DNA from: an uncultured Faecalibacterium sp.
GTDB lineage: Bacteria; Bacillota; Clostridia; Oscillospirales; Ruminococcaceae
Direction: 5' to 3'
DNA length: 23,454 nucleotides
NCBI GenBank assembly: GCA_934561115.1
Contig: CAKTFS010000025.1
Coordinates: 1 to 23,454 of the forward strand
The translations under genes and the position numbers were made by a program. The notes beneath the pieces were generated by a model. The model made no database searches, was not told the origin of the DNA, and was given only the letters and a program-made list of their open reading frames with translations. Shown one piece after another: positions 7,270 to 14,834 of the stretch; within the stretch, counting starts at the first letter, position 1, and each line of letters begins with the position of its first letter.

Positions 7270-9255
7270 TCAGATGCCAGCAGCAGCGTTCTGACCGGCA
7301 AGGCGGCCAAAGGTAGCGCTGCGGCCTGCGGCGGCACCTGCCATCAGGCAGGGATAGCTGCCGGAGAAGTAGTTGCCGCTCATGTCACCGATGACATACA
7401 GACCGGGAATGGCCTTGAAGTCGTGATCGATGGCGTGCATATTGTCATCGATCTGGATGCCGTCCATGGTGCAGATCAGGTAGCCGCCGGCCTGACGGAC
7501 ACCGTAGAAGGGTGCCTCGCTCAGGGTGGAGAGGCGGTAGCTCTCCTTGCCGAAGTCCTCGTCCTCGCCCTTGGCGGCCAGCTCATTGTAATGGTCCACC
7601 GTAGCGGTAAAGGTCTCCTTCGGCAGACCCAGCTTGTCGGCCAGCTCCTCGATGGTGTCGGCCTCCACAATGTAGCCCTGATCCTGCAGGTCGGCGTTCA
7701 TAGCCTGCACATAGCCCATGGGGAACACCGGGTTCGTACCGTTGACATGGGGGTACAGACGGCTGCAGCCGTGGGTAGCAAACTTTTCGCAGTCCTCGGC
7801 ATACTTGCTGTCCCACACGGTGCAGTAGGTGTGGTAGGGCTGGCTGGCGGCAGCGTGCAGCACCAGATCGTAGGGCATATACTCGTTCATGAAGCGCTCA
7901 CCCTTCAGGTTCACCTTCAGGAACGGCTGGCTGCCCATCCAGAACAGCGCACCATCGCTGGCCTTGCCGTACTCGCCGGTCTGGTCCGGCTTGATGGCAC
8001 CGCGGTCGAAGATCATGGAGGTGTGGGTGGTGTCCATGATGGCACCAGCCCACAGACACGCCTTAATGCCGTCGCCCTTTGCGCCGGGCTTGGAGTAGTT
8101 AATGCAGGTCTGCTCCACGCTCTGGGGCTGCAGGGCGTTCATCATGGCGTCGTTTCCGCTGTAGCCGCCGCAGGCAAGGATGACGCCCTTGGAGGCGTTG
8201 TAGCGCACATACTCATCGCTGGCATTCTTGGCGATGAGGCCGGTCACACGGTCGCCGTCCTTTTCCAGCTTGACCATGGTGATCTCGTACTGCACCTCCA
8301 GACCATCGGCCTCGGCGTGCTTGAGCACGGCATCCATGGTCAGCTGCTCGCTGTATTCCTCGCCATACTGGGTGCTGTGGCCCACATCCAGAACCTCGTA
8401 ATTGTCGCCCTTGTGCTTTTCGTCGATCTCGTGGCGGAAGTCGATGCCGCTTTCGGCCAGAACATCCGTGAACCAGTCCATGGTCTCGCCGCTCTTATCA
8501 GCCCAGACCTGTGCCAGACTGCGGCGGGTGTAGCCCTGACTCCAGTTGCACAGGTAGCGCACGGCGTCCTTCTTGCTCACGTCATCGCCGTCCTCCTGCT
8601 GCTGCTTGGAGCCGCAGGCTGCCAGCGTATCCCGGATGCCGCTGGCCATATCGTGACCAAACTTCTCGATGAGGATGGTCTTGGCACCAGCCTCGGCGGC
8701 AGCAGCAGCAGCAAAGGTACCGGAAGAACCGGCACCCACCACCAGAACATCGCAGTCCACAGTCTGCTTAATATCGCTCTCGGCGATCTCCGGTGCCTCA
8801 CCCAGCCAGTCGGCGGAGGAGGAAGCCTCCTCGGTGGACTGCTGTGCAGGGTTAATGGCACCGCCGCTGGCCTGCTGGATGCAGTCTGCCACAGCGTTCT
8901 GCACGGCCTTGCTGGTAACGGTGGCACCGGTCACGCCGTCGATCTGACTGGTCTGGGCGTTCATGATCTGCTCGATCAGCTTGTCCTTGGCAGCGCCGCC
9001 GATGCTCTCGGTCTCGCCGGAGAGATCCAGCTCCACCTTGGTGATGGTGTTGGCGTCAAAGGTGACGGTGGCGGTGATCTCGCTCATGCCCTTGGCAGTA
9101 GCGGTGTAGGTGCCGGGAGTGTAGATCCCAGCTGCACTGGAAACGCTGGAGGAGCCGCTGGCTGCATTGCAGGCAGCCAGACCGGCAGCGGTGACACCGC
9201 TCATGGCAGCAGCCGCTGCGATCTTCAGAAATCCTTTACGGGAGATCTTTTCCAT
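7270..9255 (-). CDS. Exported FAD-dependent reductase with an FMN-binding domain (flavocytochrome c/urocanate reductase-like)
   Basis: The product (661 residues) starts with SRKGFLK and a hydrophobic run ending GLAAC (Cys29), a Tat-like lipoprotein signal, so it likely acts outside the membrane. An FMN-binding domain follows (about 46-125) with DGVTGAT (106-112), the type of motif where ApbE attaches FMN to the last Thr. A Ser/Ala/Glu linker leads to the FAD_binding_2 domain, with VVGAGSSG at 172-179. Relatives reduce fumarate, urocanate or similar acceptors. The C-terminal region reads GNYFSGSYP where fumarate reductases have a GGxHGxNRLGG-like motif with a catalytic Arg, so the acceptor is probably not fumarate. 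AGGAA supports the ATG at 9255. A divergent LysR gene probably controls it. Confidence 0.9.
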   Translation of the reverse strand: MEKISRKGFLKIAAAAAMSGVTAAGLAACNAASGSSSVSSAAGIYTPGTYTATAKGMSEITATVTFDANTITKVELDLSGETESIGGAAKDKLIEQIMNAQTSQIDGVTGATVTSKAVQNAVADCIQQASGGAINPAQQSTEEASSSADWLGEAPEIAESDIKQTVDCDVLVVGAGSSGTFAAAAAAEAGAKTILIEKFGHDMASGIRDTLAACGSKQQQEDGDDVSKKDAVRYLCNWSQGYTRRSLAQVWADKSGETMDWFTDVLAESGIDFRHEIDEKHKGDNYEVLDVGHSTQYGEEYSEQLTMDAVLKHAEADGLEVQYEITMVKLEKDGDRVTGLIAKNASDEYVRYNASKGVILACGGYSGNDAMMNALQPQSVEQTCINYSKPGAKGDGIKACLWAGAIMDTTHTSMIFDRGAIKPDQTGEYGKASDGALFWMGSQPFLKVNLKGERFMNEYMPYDLVLHAAASQPYHTYCTVWDSKYAEDCEKFATHGCSRLYPHVNGTNPVFPMGYVQAMNADLQDQGYIVEADTIEELADKLGLPKETFTATVDHYNELAAKGEDEDFGKESYRLSTLSEAPFYGVRQAGGYLICTMDGIQIDDNMHAIDHDFKAIPGLYVIGDMSGNYFSGSYPCLMAGAAAGRSATFGRLAGQNAAAGI

Positions 9256-9330
9256 AATAATTTCTTCCTTTTCTTGCTCGTATCTTCGTATCGACAAAAA
9301 TCCATTGCCGTTCTTGTTAAAAATATCACA

Positions 9331-9359
9331 TTTACAGGAAAAGAAAAAGGAGTTATAAT
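9331..9359 (+). promoter_or_regulatory. Promoter of the LysR-family gene
   Basis: TTTACA (9331-9336), 17 bases, then TATAAT (9354-9359), about 50 bases before the lysR-type ATG. I could not place a convincing minus-strand promoter for the flavoprotein; it may need activation. Confidence 0.7.
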
Positions 9360-9373
9360 ATCCCTATGGGTAT
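9358..9373. promoter_or_regulatory. Candidate LysR-box dyad over the regulator's start site
   Basis: ATATCCCTATGGGTAT is an interrupted dyad (six of eight positions pair) placed at the -10/+1 region of the LysR gene promoter. Position and dyad symmetry fit an autoregulatory site of a LysR protein, which often also controls the divergent gene. Confidence 0.4.
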
Positions 9374-9409
9374 CAAGTAAAACTTGCGTTTTGCAAAAAG
9401 GAGCACACC

Positions 9410-10291
9410 ATGACCATCCAGCAGCTGCGCTATTTTCTGGCGCTGTGCGAAGATTTGAATTACACCCACACCGCCGGGCGGATGTACCTGTCCCGGCAGG
9501 CTTTGCGGCTGAGCATTGCCGCACTGGAGGAAGAACTTTGCGGCAAGCTGTTCGTCAACACCCGCAATCATCTGGCTCTTACTGAAAAAGGCGAGCGGTT
9601 CCGGGCACAGGCTGCGCCGGTGGTGCAGCAGTTCGATGCCCTGTGTGAGCAAGCCTATCAGGACATCCGGTCTGCTCCGCTACGGCTGGGCATCAGCGTA
9701 GCTCTGGTGCCGGACTATCTGCCCAATCTGGGAGAGGTGCTGGAAGCATTCCGGCAGCAGTACCCCGGCATCCCCTTGAAGCTTGTTTCCCTGTCCAACG
9801 ACGAAGTCTCAGTGCAACTGCAACGGGGCGCACTGGATGCCGGGCTGGTGATGGACTTAGGCGGCTGTGCCGCAGGGCTTGCACGCACTGCCCTCTCCCA
9901 GCATACCGCCGCCGTCATGGTCTCCCGCAGCAGTCCACTTTGGGAGCGGACACATCTTGCACCCGCAGAGCTGGATGGGCAGACCCTGCTGGTGCCCGGT
10001 TTTGCCCCGGATGCCCTGGCACCGCTGTGGCAGGCGCTGCAGGAAAGCGGCGCGCACCCGCAGCTGGAGATCGGCGAGCGATTCTATCAGGTGCTCTACC
10101 GCACACAGGAACAGAATTGTGTTTCTCTGAACCGTTTCGAGAAATCTTCCAGCAACCAGATGTCCAATGTCCGGGATGTGGTATTAGACGGTCTGCCGCC
10201 TATTTGTGCCGGATTTCTCCGCCCTAAAAAGCAGCATAACGCCTGCGTGGAGCTGCTGTGCCGCTTTTTGCAGGAGCGGCTGAAGTTCTGA
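9410..10291 (+). CDS. LysR-family transcriptional regulator
   Basis: The product (293 residues) begins with the typical LysR winged helix (MTIQQLRYFLALCEDLNYTH, then a recognition helix around SRQALRLSIAALEEEL) covering about 1-60. An effector-binding domain (about 88-290) follows, with two lobes of the periplasmic-binding-protein type. AAAAAGGAG precedes the ATG by a few bases. It is transcribed away from the exported flavin reductase, the classic LysR arrangement, so the flavoprotein gene is the inferred target. The inducer may be the reductase substrate; nothing in the sequence identifies it. The length is normal and no key element is missing. Confidence 0.92.
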   Translation: MTIQQLRYFLALCEDLNYTHTAGRMYLSRQALRLSIAALEEELCGKLFVNTRNHLALTEKGERFRAQAAPVVQQFDALCEQAYQDIRSAPLRLGISVALVPDYLPNLGEVLEAFRQQYPGIPLKLVSLSNDEVSVQLQRGALDAGLVMDLGGCAAGLARTALSQHTAAVMVSRSSPLWERTHLAPAELDGQTLLVPGFAPDALAPLWQALQESGAHPQLEIGERFYQVLYRTQEQNCVSLNRFEKSSSNQMSNVRDVVLDGLPPICAGFLRPKKQHNACVELLCRFLQERLKF

Positions 10292-10310
10292 GGGTCGGAA
10301 TGGTATAGAT

Positions 10311-10332
10311 GCTTCCGGATAAGCCCGGAAGC
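10311..10332 (+). other. Hairpin just after the LysR gene, possible weak terminator
   Basis: GCTTCCGG (10311-10318) pairs with CCGGAAGC (10325-10332) around a 6-nt loop, 20 bases after the LysR stop codon. No clear T-run follows, so termination here is uncertain. Confidence 0.4.
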
Positions 10333-10370
10333 TTGCAGCCGGCATCGCCTTGCCCGCAAAGTGCTGACGC

Positions 10371-10404
10371 AAAAGACCCCCGGCCTGACAGAGCAGACCG
10401 GGGG
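10371..10404 (-). terminator. Terminator of the exchanger gene
   Basis: CCCCCGG-C-CTG (10377-10387) pairs with CAG-A-CCGGGGG (10394-10404). On the minus strand it is followed by TCTTTT. It lies 22 bases beyond the exchanger's stop codon. Confidence 0.75.
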
Positions 10405-10426
10405 CAAGGAAGTATCTCCGGGGATA

Positions 10427-11401
10427 TCACATGGTAAACTGGATGGCGCAGAAGGCCGCGTAGATGCACAGCAGGATAATGCCCTGTGCACGGGACAGCT
10501 TGCCGCGCTTCAGTGCGGGAAGGGTCATGATCGCCATGACAGCCAGCATGACCGGGATCTCCAGCACAAGGCTGGAATTGATGCCGAACAAAGTAGAGCT
10601 CTGCGGCACGGTGAAGGGTGCCAGCGTGACGGACACGCCGCTGACCAGCACCAGATTGAACACGTTTGCGCCCACGATGTTGCCAAGGGACAGATCGCTG
10701 CAGCCCTTGACCAGCGAGGTGATGGCGGTGACCAGCTCCGGCAGGGAGGTGCCCAGCGCCACAAAGGTCAGCGCAATGACTGACTCCGGCACGCCCAGTG
10801 CCTGTGCGATGAGGGTGCCGTTATCCACCAGCAGGTTTGCGCCCAGTGCAATGAGCACCGCGCCAAGCACCAGCAGCACCAGCGTTTTGGCAAGGGACAT
10901 TTCCTCCCCGGCGCTTTCAGCCTCGGCCTCCGCTTCGGCGGCGGCAGGGGCTTTTTTCATCTGCAGTACGTTTGCCACCATGTAGGCCACGAACATGGCC
11001 AGCATCACAAAACCCAGCGGGCGGGTGAACTCGCCCATGGCGTAGGCAGCCACGCAGTAGATGGCGGCTGCGGCAAAGAAGAAGGCTACCGGCACCCGCA
11101 GGGTCTTGGGGTCCACCTTGCCCGGACGGACAGCGATGGTGATGGCGGCGATCAGGGCAGAGTTGCAGATGACCGAGCCGATGGCGTTGCCGTAGGCGAT
11201 CTCACCATGGCCGGACACAGCGGACATGGTGGACACCATGACCTCCGGCAGGGTGGTGCCGATGGACACCACCGTTGCGCCGATGAGCAGCTCCGGCAGG
11301 TGGAACCGCCGGGCCAGTGCCGAAGCACCGTCCACGAACCAGTCGCCGCCCTTGATCAGGAACAGCAGGCCGACGATAAATAGCAATACAGGAACCAGCA
11401 T
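10427..11401 (-). CDS. CaCA-family calcium/sodium antiporter (YrbG type)
   Basis: This integral membrane protein (324 residues, about ten membrane segments) belongs to the cation/Ca2+ exchangers. Both signature alpha repeats are present: GATVVSIGTTLPE (41-53) with AYGNAIGSVICN (69-80), and LTFVALGTSLPE (211-222) with SLGNIVGANVFN (238-249). The halves are joined by a cytoplasmic linker rich in Ala and Glu (about 150-168). It probably extrudes Ca2+ in exchange for Na+ or H+. The ATG at 11401 is used because AGGAG lies seven bases before it. It lies downstream of the VOC gene on the same strand, 95 bases away, so read-through from the permease promoter is possible; no functional link is evident. 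Confidence 0.92.
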   Translation of the reverse strand: MLVPVLLFIVGLLFLIKGGDWFVDGASALARRFHLPELLIGATVVSIGTTLPEVMVSTMSAVSGHGEIAYGNAIGSVICNSALIAAITIAVRPGKVDPKTLRVPVAFFFAAAAIYCVAAYAMGEFTRPLGFVMLAMFVAYMVANVLQMKKAPAAAEAEAEAESAGEEMSLAKTLVLLVLGAVLIALGANLLVDNGTLIAQALGVPESVIALTFVALGTSLPELVTAITSLVKGCSDLSLGNIVGANVFNLVLVSGVSVTLAPFTVPQSSTLFGINSSLVLEIPVMLAVMAIMTLPALKRGKLSRAQGIILLCIYAAFCAIQFTM

Positions 11402-11439
11402 AATTATTCTCCTCTGAATTTTCGCGGGGGGTGAACCCA

Positions 11440-11475
11440 CAGAACCGGGAACGGATCGCTCCATCCCCGGTTCTG
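11440..11475 (-). other. Intergenic stem between the VOC and exchanger genes
   Basis: CAGAACCGGG (11440-11449) pairs perfectly with CCCGGTTCTG (11466-11475) around a 16-nt loop. Neither strand has a T-run after it, so it is not a standard terminator. It may set the relative levels of two genes in one transcript by processing or protection. Confidence 0.45.
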
Positions 11476-11496
11476 CACAAGATCGGTCAGTTGGCG

Positions 11497-11844
11497 TTAT
11501 TTCTGCATGATGTGGATGGCAAAACCGCCGTACTCGCCGTCAAGATATACGTTCTTGATGCGGCCGTCCTCAAAATAGGCGGCAGTCTCCATGCGGAAGC
11601 GAAAGCCATTTTCCTCCAGCTCCTCCATCGCAGCCTTCAGGTCGGGGGTGCGCATTGCGATGTGGCCGTTCTTGCCCAGAAAGGGGCTCTTCATGCACTC
11701 AAAATAGCTGCCGGCAAACTCGGACTTCTGTCCGTGGCGGGGCTCTAAATTGAACAGCTTGCACAGCAGCAGCGCCAGCTGCTCGGCCTCGCCTGCGTTG
11801 TCGGTGTTGATGCCGACATGCTCCAGCTCAAACGTGTTTTTCAT
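11497..11844 (-). CDS. Stand-alone VOC (glyoxalase-fold) protein
   Basis: The 115-residue product has one vicinal-oxygen-chelate half: FELEHVGINT at the start, NGHIAMRT in the middle and GGFAIHIMQK at the end. His9, His61 and His111 are candidate metal ligands. From memory it strongly resembles a C-terminal extension found on some clostridial KDPG/KHG aldolases (KdgA), here without the aldolase part. It starts 15 bases after the permease stop and is thus co-transcribed with it. A role in sugar-acid metabolism is an inference from that resemblance and from the neighbours; the reaction is unknown. Confidence 0.82.
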   Translation of the reverse strand: MKNTFELEHVGINTDNAGEAEQLALLLCKLFNLEPRHGQKSEFAGSYFECMKSPFLGKNGHIAMRTPDLKAAMEELEENGFRFRMETAAYFEDGRIKNVYLDGEYGGFAIHIMQK

Positions 11845-11859
11845 TTGGTGTTTCTCCTG

Positions 11860-13140
11860 TTACTTCATGGGGAAGATCAGCACAGCGCCCACCGTCAGCG
11901 CCAGCAGACGGATGAAGTACTGCGGAATGGTGAACTTCCAGAACTCGGTGATCTTGTAGTCACCGGCGCCCATGATCATGGCGGGCATACCGTCAATGGG
12001 CAGGAAGTGTCCGCACCAGCCGGAGACCACGATAGCGGCAGCGGCTGCGGTGGGATCCAGACCCAGATTGACGCAGGTGGCAATGGCCATGGGAGCAAAG
12101 ACGTACACGGTGCCGATGGTGGAACCGGTCAGGGTTGCCAGCACACTGGTCAGGATGCAGAAGGCGAAGATCAGCACGAAGGGGTTGACGTTGGTGCCCA
12201 GCATCTTGGCAACGGTCTCGCCGACCAGACTGGTCAGGCCGGTGTTGCCCAGCGCATCGGCGATGCCGATGACGCCTGCGGACATCAGGATGATGGGTGC
12301 GCTGATGGAGTTGCGGATCTCGTTGAAGTCCATGACGCCGGAGATCAGGATGACGCCCACAGCCAGACCAGTGATGGCGTAGCCTGCGTCACCGATCTTG
12401 CTCTGCAGGATCATGCCCACAACGGCGAGCACAAAGCTGAAGTAGGTGATGAGCTCCTGATTCTTGGTCAGAGCGACCTTCTGCTCACCGGCGTGGAGAG
12501 CCTCTTCCTTGGCCTCGGCAATGGGGTGGTCAGGCATGATCTTGTAGGCCAGGATGCACCACACCAGGAAACCGATGGACAGGCACAGGTTGACCAGAGA
12601 GAACTTGACCAGATTGACGTTTGCCACAACGCCAGCGCTTTCCAGAACAGCGATCACGATGCCGTACTGCAGAGCAGTGTTGAAGGGCAGCAACGGGTGG
12701 TTTGCTGCAAAGCCCGCAGGCATCAGGACCTTGGACGGGGGCAGCTGCTTGGAGTAAGGCAGGGTGGACAGCAGACCGATGACCAGCACATAGTAGGCGG
12801 TGGAACCGGTGCCGAACAGGCTGCAGCCCAGCATGACGATGAGAATCAGCAGGACGTAAGCCTTAAAGCCGCCCTTGCTTGCCATGTTGAAGATGGTCTG
12901 CTTGAACTTGACGATGAAGCTGGTTTTCTGCAAAGCCGCAATGATGGCCATGAAAGATGCCAGCATGACGATGGTGGGGTTTGCGAAGCCGCCGAAGGCG
13001 GTCTTGATGTCGGTAACGCCGAACACCACCAGCAGCAGCAGCGCCAGCAGCGGGGGTGCACCGAAGGGCAGTTTATCCACCATGATCAGGATGATCATGA
13101 GGACGGTCACTGCCAGAGCAATGATCATGGGAAGTGTCAT
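11860..13140 (-). CDS. SLC13/ArsB-superfamily permease (probable carboxylate or sugar-acid importer)
   Basis: This membrane protein (426 residues, about 11-12 segments) has the two-fold layout of the DASS/SLC13 group. FGGFANPTIVMLASFMAI lies near residue 50 in the first half. The second half has LTGSTIGTVYVFAPMAIAT and, further on, VVSGWCGHFLPIDGMPAMIM. Members carry di- and tricarboxylates or other organic anions with Na+ or H+. The substrate is not fixed by sequence. It has its own promoter and sits downstream of the acid-sugar operon, so import of the acid consumed there is plausible. AGGAGGAAACG lies directly before the ATG. The VOC gene follows in the same transcript. Confidence 0.85.
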   Translation of the reverse strand: MTLPMIIALAVTVLMIILIMVDKLPFGAPPLLALLLLVVFGVTDIKTAFGGFANPTIVMLASFMAIIAALQKTSFIVKFKQTIFNMASKGGFKAYVLLILIVMLGCSLFGTGSTAYYVLVIGLLSTLPYSKQLPPSKVLMPAGFAANHPLLPFNTALQYGIVIAVLESAGVVANVNLVKFSLVNLCLSIGFLVWCILAYKIMPDHPIAEAKEEALHAGEQKVALTKNQELITYFSFVLAVVGMILQSKIGDAGYAITGLAVGVILISGVMDFNEIRNSISAPIILMSAGVIGIADALGNTGLTSLVGETVAKMLGTNVNPFVLIFAFCILTSVLATLTGSTIGTVYVFAPMAIATCVNLGLDPTAAAAAIVVSGWCGHFLPIDGMPAMIMGAGDYKITEFWKFTIPQYFIRLLALTVGAVLIFPMK

Positions 13141-13229
13141 AGAACGTTTCCTCCTTTTTTGTTTCCGCAGTCCCTGTTGTGCAAGAGCCCGACCCTTTGC
13201 ACAATTCTGCTGCGGCTTTCTTGATTAAA

Positions 13230-13258
13230 AGTATATAGTTTTCCGCCGTGTGTCACAA
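13230..13258 (-). promoter_or_regulatory. Promoter of the permease-VOC transcript
   Basis: On the minus strand TTGTGA (13253-13258), 17 bases, TATACT (13230-13235), about 90 bases before the permease start. Two TTGAAAC-containing sites lie upstream of it, at 13284 and 13335. Confidence 0.65.
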
Positions 13259-13283
13259 TCATTTTTTGGCTTGTTGCGTTCCT

Positions 13284-13348
13284 TTTTGAAACATATTCAG
13301 AATTTGTTCAATTTCTCTGCCACAATGTGTCGCATCTTGAAACACATT
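13284..13348. promoter_or_regulatory. Pair of TTGAAAC motifs upstream of the permease promoter
   Basis: TTTTGAAACATATT (13284-13297) and TCTTGAAACACATT (13335-13348) share a core also seen upstream of the acid-sugar operon and its regulator, as TTTTGAAACCGCATT at 19605-19619. This could be a common operator; the sequence is AT-rich, so chance similarity is possible. Confidence 0.35.
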
Positions 13349-13390
13349 GCGGTTAGTTTTGGCTGATTCGTTACTTTTTGGAACGGAGAT

Positions 13391-13648
13391 GTGCCTCTTC
13401 CCAAAGGGGAGGGCTGAACCCTCTCAGTCACGCCTGACGGCGTGCCAGATTCCCCCTTTTGTCGCTGCGCGACATCTTCCCCCGACCGGGGGAAGTCTTT
13501 CCTCTCAGGGGGAGCTTCATCAGTGCTTACCGGCAGATGCGTAAAAGCTCCCCCCTCGGGGGAGCTGGCGAACGTAGTGAGCCTGAGAGGGTTGGCTCCC
13601 TCCCCGAGGGAGCTGGCAAAACCGTCAGGTTTTGACTGAGGGAGTTCG
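13391..13648. repeat. Array of interspersed hairpin repeat units in both orientations
   Basis: It contains an inverted-orientation unit with CACGCC-TGAC-GGCGTG (13429-13444), a second with GTCGC/GCGAC (13461-13473), a CTCCCCC/GGGGGAG unit near 13547-13565 followed by GGCGAACG...GAGCC, and a complete direct unit (13594-13648) that matches 141-195. No protein is encoded. It fills most of the gap between the pdxA-like gene and the permease promoter, so the gap 13259-13735 holds only this array, the TTGAAAC sites and the terminator at 13660-13693. Confidence 0.75.
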
Positions 13649-13659
13649 ACCCGAACCAG

Positions 13660-13693
13660 AAAAAGCCGCCGCACCGTACGGGGTGCAGCGGCT
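13660..13693 (-). terminator. Terminator of the acid-sugar operon
   Basis: AGCCGC-C-GCACC (13664-13675) pairs with GGTGC-A-GCGGCT (13682-13693). On the minus strand it is followed by TTTTT, and it lies about 40 bases past the pdxA-like stop. Confidence 0.88.
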
Positions 13694-13735
13694 CTCTCTG
13701 GAAGAAAATGAAGAATTGGTTGGGATGAGGATAAC

Positions 13736-14806
13736 TTAGTTGGCGCGGCCGGTCATCTTGACCGCATACTTGATGGCGTTGACAAGGCTCAGCTCGTTGC
13801 CGTTGCCCTTGCCGGCGTGGTAGAAGTCGGTGCCGTGATCCACGCTGGCGCGGATGATGGGCAGACCCAGCGTGACGTTGACGCCCTCCACGGCCTTCCA
13901 CTCCTGCTTTTCGCGGTCGTAGACAAAGCCCACGGTCTTGAGCGGGATGTGACCCTGATCGTGGTACATGCACACCACGATGTCATACCAGCCGCCGATG
14001 GCCTGCGAGAACACGCTGTCCGGCGGGCAGGGGCCCACGACGCCGGTGATGCCCTCGGCCTTGGCAGCCTCGATGGCGGGGGTGATCTCCTCGATCTCCT
14101 CCCGGCCGAACAGGCCGTTCTCACCGCAGTGGGGGTTCAGGCCGGCCACGGCGATGCGGGGGTTCTCGATGCCCATGTCCTTGCAGGCCTTGTTGGCGAT
14201 CTCGATGACCTCCAGCACGCGGTCCTTCTTGACCCGGTCGCAGGCCTCCCGCAGGGAAACGTGGGTGGAAACGTGCACCACCCGCAGGTCGTGATGTGCC
14301 AGCATCATGGTGTACTTCTTGGTGTGGGTGTAGGTGGCGTAGATCTCGGTGTGGCCGTCAAAGTGGGTGTAGCCGTCCGACTTTTCGCCGTGGTAGTACT
14401 CCAGCGCCTTGTTCATGGCTTCCTTGTTCAGGGCGTTGGTGCAGGTGGCGTCCACCTCGCCGGCCATGGCCAGCTCAATGACCTTTTTCACGCACTGGAA
14501 GGCTGCGTTGCCGCCCTCCACGCTGACCTTTGCCATCTCGAACTTGCTGATGTCCTCGATCAGATCCAGATGCAGCACATCGATGGTGCCGGGGGTGAAC
14601 AGGGCATCCGACACCTTCTCGCAGCGGTGGATGACGATGTCCTCGCGGCCAACGAACTTCTTGGCCTGCTCCATCACCTTCACATCGCCCACAACGATGG
14701 GGCGGCAGTAGCTGTACTGCTCCGGGTCAGCCAGAGCCTTGATGGTGATCTCCGGGCCGGAACCGGCGGGATCGCCCATGGTAATACCGACAATGGGTTT
14801 ATTCAT
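13736..14806 (-). CDS. pdxA2: PdxA-family 4-phospho-acid-sugar dehydrogenase (D-threonate/D-erythronate 4-phosphate type)
   Basis: PdxA2 enzymes oxidise a four-carbon acid-sugar 4-phosphate; the product decarboxylates to dihydroxyacetone phosphate. The 356-residue product keeps the family metal site: His182 in STHVSLREA, His226 in AGLNPHCGE and His282 in MYHDQGHIPLK. The opening GITMGDPAGSGPE is also typical. It is assigned to the catabolic PdxA2 role, not vitamin B6 synthesis, because the same operon encodes a DUF1537 kinase that would make the phosphorylated substrate, a pairing established experimentally in other bacteria. It is the last gene of the operon, 28 bases after the aldolase gene. 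Confidence 0.88.
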   Translation of the reverse strand: MNKPIVGITMGDPAGSGPEITIKALADPEQYSYCRPIVVGDVKVMEQAKKFVGREDIVIHRCEKVSDALFTPGTIDVLHLDLIEDISKFEMAKVSVEGGNAAFQCVKKVIELAMAGEVDATCTNALNKEAMNKALEYYHGEKSDGYTHFDGHTEIYATYTHTKKYTMMLAHHDLRVVHVSTHVSLREACDRVKKDRVLEVIEIANKACKDMGIENPRIAVAGLNPHCGENGLFGREEIEEITPAIEAAKAEGITGVVGPCPPDSVFSQAIGGWYDIVVCMYHDQGHIPLKTVGFVYDREKQEWKAVEGVNVTLGLPIIRASVDHGTDFYHAGKGNGNELSLVNAIKYAVKMTGRAN

Positions 14807-14834
14807 AACAGCCTTCTCCTTGCTTCAGCGCGTT

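Noticed and set aside
13736..14806. Vitamin B6 biosynthetic pdxA
   Set aside because: There is no pdxJ, pdxB or serC nearby, while a DUF1537 kinase is in the same operon.
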